Assembly: GCA_014238195.1 (NCBI GenBank)
Contig: JABABO010000201.1
Coordinates: 1-6,569, forward strand
Length of the DNA stretch: 6,569 nt
DNA from: Kordiimonadaceae bacterium
GTDB lineage: Bacteria > Pseudomonadota > Alphaproteobacteria > Sphingomonadales > Kordiimonadaceae
Direction: 5' to 3'
The notes beneath the pieces are model-generated. The model was not told where the DNA came from. It worked only from the letters and a program-made list of their open reading frames with translations, and made no database searches. A program made the position numbers and the translations under genes. Position 1 is the first letter of the stretch, and each line of letters starts with the position of its first letter. Shown here in pieces: positions 3,858 to 6,569 of the stretch.

Positions 3858-6188
3858 CTAACCGCCAAATTTAACGTTGAAGCGTACACCGATTGTTGTT
3901 GGGCGACTAACACCATAGTAGTTTCCAGGTAATAACTCGCCAGCGGGTTCGTTTGAGCCGTCATAATAAACTTCATTAAACAAATTTTCAACATAACCAA
4001 CCACACCCCAGCCTTCTTCGGTGTGATAACCAATACGTGCCGAAACATCTGTCCAACCGCCAACGGCTGAAAATTCGTTATTATCCAATCCGCCAAAAAT
4101 TTTAGTTTGCGTCGCAACATCAATCGATGCCGTGAGTTCCCCCGTTTCCCCTATGGGCGTTCGGTAATTTAGAACCGCTGCGAGCGAAAATTTAGGCACA
4201 CCAGGCAAACGGTTACCTGTACTCCCTTCGGCAATCGATTCCGCTTGTGATACGCTGTTATCATTCCACGAACCGGCGGCATAAAAATCAAATTTATCAC
4301 TTAATATCGCCTGAACAGACCCTTCCAGTCCCTTCGATTTAACCTTACCAATATTCACGACCTTGGCAGTAGGATCGAATATCGTTAATTGCATATTTTT
4401 ATATGTATAATAATACCCTGTTAGATCGATTAAAACCTTACGGTCCATCAAGCTGCCTTTCGTGCCTAGCTCAAAGGATGTTGACGATTCTGGTTCAAAC
4501 GGGTCCGCTGTTGAGCCAGTGTCTGCAAAAAAATCTTCATTTTCATCAATCACTGTCCCGCTAAAGCTGCCAAAACCACCTGATTTATAACCGCGAGCAA
4601 CGGAGGCATAATACATCCACTCACCGCCACCAGGGGTATACCGCGCCACAAGTCGCGGAGTAAAATCATCCCAGCTTTCATCGCCGACAAGATCAAAATT
4701 TGACCCAAAGCCATAAGCAAAGAAGGGGCCTAGTTCGCTATCCACATCAAAGGGGCGCATGGAAAATTTCTTGCTATCTTTGCTATACCGAACACCAAAA
4801 CCGAGTTCTAAGTCTTGGCTCATTGCATAGGTCAGGTCAAAATACGCACCCCAACCATCATAGTTGCCGTTAACCTTGCCTGATTCCAATAGCTGATTAG
4901 GATTGGCAGTAAATTCTGGATACTCAAGATATTCATTAAATTCCGCACAGTTTCTTGAACCATAATAATAATAGTAATAAAAGGCGCAAACCGCATCTTC
5001 ATTGGCCTGCTGGTCCCACACCACATCGATATCTTCTTGATAATAAGAAACCCCTGCATACCAGCTTAGGTCATTTTCTGAATTGCTTACCAAGCGTAAT
5101 TCTTGTTCAAAATACGAACCCCGTTGGTCTTGCTGGTAGTTATTCAATGCAATCGGCGCACCGTCAAAATCTTCCGCATAAAAATACGTGTGATCTTTAA
5201 AACCTGTTGCGCTTGTTAGTGTTGCAAAATCAAATTCATAATTTAGCGTCGCTGTCAGACTGGTCAGTTTGCCATCATCAGCATCACCAAGTCCTTCATC
5301 AATATTGACAGACCGTGGATTATCACTGCCATCAAAATCCACATCAGGGAAAATTTCGCGGAAGAAATCAATGGTTTCCTCCCCATCGATCAAATGATAG
5401 GTCGAACCCGATTGCTTACGATTTTCATGCTCAGCAATAAGGAGAGCATCCCAATTATCGCCTTCAATCAACCCTGAAACACGAACAGCGTATTTATCAT
5501 GGCCGCCAGCTTTTTTATCGCTTGGATTCAAGGCATTCTCAACATAGCCATTTTCAGTACTGCCGTACCCAGCAACACGGAGCGCTGACGTTTCGCCTGA
5601 TGCGATATTAAACGCTGCTTCGCCTTCCATTATACCTCGTTCACCAATGCCAAATTCCAGATTACCCGATGTTTCACCAAGAACTGGCTTTGCAGTGTGC
5701 AAGTTAACGGCCCCGCCAATTGCAGAGCGCCCAAAAAGAAACCCTTGCGGACCACGAAGCACTTCTGAGCGCTCCATATCGAACAAGGATGTTACAGCTG
5801 CACCGTTACGCCCCTGATAAAACCCATTTTTAAAGAAACCCACAGACGGGTCAGCGCCAACACCGAAATCATTGGTGGAAATACCCCTAACATTCACATA
5901 GTCGATGAAACTATCTTTGCTGTTACCTGAAAAGCCTGGAGTAAATTTAATCAGGTCTTTCACATCATCAAGGTTTGTGCGCTTTGTAAAACTTGCATCA
6001 AAAGCACTAATCGCAATGGGTACATCTGACAAAGCTTGGTCTCGTTTTTGCGCTGAAACGGTTATTTCTTCAAACCCTTGTGTGTTTGCATTCGTATCCT
6101 GAGCGCTTAAAGCCCCAGCGACACTTAAACTGAGAACAGAAACACCCGCCATCATTATGGCTTTCTGTGTAGTTTTTTCACCGATCAT
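3858..6188 (-). CDS. TonB-dependent outer membrane receptor
   Basis: A full-length 776-residue receptor. The N-terminus has a signal peptide (basic residues 4-9, hydrophobic core about 10-26, cleavage near 28/29 at ALSA-QD), then a TonB-box-like segment EEITVSA (40-46). The plug runs to about 168 and ends with the classic ERSEVLRGPQGFLFGRSAIG segment (about 139-158) and GGAVNLHTAKP. The remainder, about 180-776, is the 22-strand barrel. Such proteins sit in the outer membrane and import ligands using energy from TonB-ExbB-ExbD; barrel sequence alone does not give the substrate. The ribosome binding site is GGAGG (6195-6199), 6 nt before the ATG. The mature protein has only two cysteines (C401, C414), flanking a run of six tyrosines (404-409), probably in a surface loop. 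The C-terminus is F-N-V-K-F-G-G, so two glycines follow the usual terminal aromatic residue. A terminator follows, and a sulfotransferase gene lies upstream on the same strand. Confidence 0.96.
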   Translation of the reverse strand: MIGEKTTQKAIMMAGVSVLSLSVAGALSAQDTNANTQGFEEITVSAQKRDQALSDVPIAISAFDASFTKRTNLDDVKDLIKFTPGFSGNSKDSFIDYVNVRGISTNDFGVGADPSVGFFKNGFYQGRNGAAVTSLFDMERSEVLRGPQGFLFGRSAIGGAVNLHTAKPVLGETSGNLEFGIGERGIMEGEAAFNIASGETSALRVAGYGSTENGYVENALNPSDKKAGGHDKYAVRVSGLIEGDNWDALLIAEHENRKQSGSTYHLIDGEETIDFFREIFPDVDFDGSDNPRSVNIDEGLGDADDGKLTSLTATLNYEFDFATLTSATGFKDHTYFYAEDFDGAPIALNNYQQDQRGSYFEQELRLVSNSENDLSWYAGVSYYQEDIDVVWDQQANEDAVCAFYYYYYYGSRNCAEFNEYLEYPEFTANPNQLLESGKVNGNYDGWGAYFDLTYAMSQDLELGFGVRYSKDSKKFSMRPFDVDSELGPFFAYGFGSNFDLVGDESWDDFTPRLVARYTPGGGEWMYYASVARGYKSGGFGSFSGTVIDENEDFFADTGSTADPFEPESSTSFELGTKGSLMDRKVLIDLTGYYYTYKNMQLTIFDPTAKVVNIGKVKSKGLEGSVQAILSDKFDFYAAGSWNDNSVSQAESIAEGSTGNRLPGVPKFSLAAVLNYRTPIGETGELTASIDVATQTKIFGGLDNNEFSAVGGWTDVSARIGYHTEEGWGVVGYVENLFNEVYYDGSNEPAGELLPGNYYGVSRPTTIGVRFNVKFGG

Positions 6189-6230
6189 CGCAATCCTCCA
6201 AGATTAAGGTGTCTTAATAAAATTTTGTTG

Positions 6231-6264
6231 AAGCCACTCTAGTGACTTAAGCGAGCATATACAA
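6231..6264 (-). promoter_or_regulatory. Candidate receptor promoter with overlapping palindrome
   Basis: On the minus strand TTGTAT (6259-6264) and TAGAGT (6236-6241) lie 17 bp apart, a plausible though imperfect -35/-10 pair. An inverted repeat, AAGCCACT (6231-6238) and AGTGACTT (6241-6248) with 7 of 8 bases matching, covers the -10. A protein bound there would block transcription of the receptor. The gap to the upstream sulfotransferase gene is only 86 bp, so read-through from it is also possible. Confidence 0.4.
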
Positions 6265-6274
6265 ACATTTGATG

Positions 6275-6569
6275 CTATTGAATAATATGATGATGCTGTA
6301 ATATTTTTTGCATTGTTGCAAGCTTATCACCATATTGCTTCCAGCGCCCCACAGATTTACTGTGCGCTTTTTCCCGAACCTGCGCGGCACTAGCCGTAGT
6401 AACAGCCCTTTCACCTATATAAAAATCAAGAATAGCCGCATCCCAATCAAGGCCGATAAAATCGATTATTCGCTTGGCTTCATTAGGCAAATCCGATGTA
6501 ACGTCCTCGTAATTTACATCTAAAAATGCGTTCGGGAACCGTTGTCGCCACACATCCATCAATTTATGA
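6275..6569 (-). CDS. Sulfotransferase domain protein, C-terminal fragment (window edge)
   Basis: The minus-strand frame is open to the window edge and encodes the last 97 residues. The order of segments, MDVWRQRFPNAFLDVNYEDV, then DFIGLDWDAAILDFY, AVTTASAAQVREK and SVGRWKQYGDKL, matches the C-terminal end of TPR-linked sulfotransferases (Sulfotransfer_1/3 type): the V-x-Y-E-D strand, the G-L-x-W turn, the T-A-S-x-x-Q-V-R segment and the S-x-G-R-W motif near the cofactor (PAPS) site. The P-loop for PAPS and any TPR repeats would be further upstream, outside the window. The true start is not visible; TTG at 6562 should not be taken as one, because the frame and the homology pattern continue through H-K-L before it. 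Such genes are often found next to TonB-dependent receptors in alphaproteobacteria (from memory), as here; a shared role is inferred only. Confidence 0.88.
   Translation of the reverse strand, partial: HKLMDVWRQRFPNAFLDVNYEDVTSDLPNEAKRIIDFIGLDWDAAILDFYIGERAVTTASAAQVREKAHSKSVGRWKQYGDKLATMQKILQHHHIIQ

Noticed and set aside
6038..6044. GGTCTCG inside the receptor gene as another copy of the repeat unit
   Set aside because: Only the seven-base core matches; the flanks and hairpin are absent, and it is ordinary coding sequence.

Overview
The window looks like a chromosomal stretch from a low-to-mid GC alphaproteobacterium, perhaps a marine one. Support comes from a very small aa3-type cytochrome c oxidase subunit IV (an alphaproteobacterial family), a 776-residue TonB-dependent receptor of the sphingomonad/caulobacter/kordiimonad kind, the C-terminal part of a TPR-type sulfotransferase, an MmyB-like XRE regulator, and good GGAGG/AAGGA ribosome binding sites. 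The order cannot be fixed from the sequence. No transposase, integrase, phage gene or CRISPR array is seen.

Layout. (1) 1-1726: a membrane fatty acid desaturase (minus strand, cut by the window edge) is divergent from an AraC-family regulator (plus strand). They share a 110-bp promoter region, so the regulator probably controls the desaturase. (2) 1871-1958: a complete tRNA-Leu(UAA) on the minus strand. (3) 2234-3037: an XRE/MmyB-type regulator on the plus strand, with a small palindrome over its likely -10 element. (4) 3127-3749, minus strand: a 36-residue cytochrome oxidase subunit IV and an 84-residue small membrane protein, separated by 257 bp of non-coding DNA that is dense in structure. 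(5) 3858-6188, minus strand: a TonB-dependent receptor with its own terminator and a palindrome over its likely promoter. (6) 6275-6569: the C-terminal end of a sulfotransferase, same strand, 86 bp upstream of the receptor.

The most unusual part is the non-coding DNA at 3285-3483. It holds two adjacent imperfect copies of a 56-67 bp unit. Each copy carries a hairpin with the same left arm but a different loop and inner stem, and the stem differences preserve pairing on the minus-strand RNA. A promoter-like pair of hexamers sits directly upstream of the first hairpin on the minus strand, and a nested symmetric inverted repeat follows. Together these suggest a structured leader RNA of about 210 nt for the oxidase subunit, or a separate small RNA. 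This is inference from sequence alone.

The genes do not form a single pathway. They are several short transcription units: lipid modification with its regulator, translation (tRNA), a regulator of unknown target, respiration, and outer-membrane uptake.
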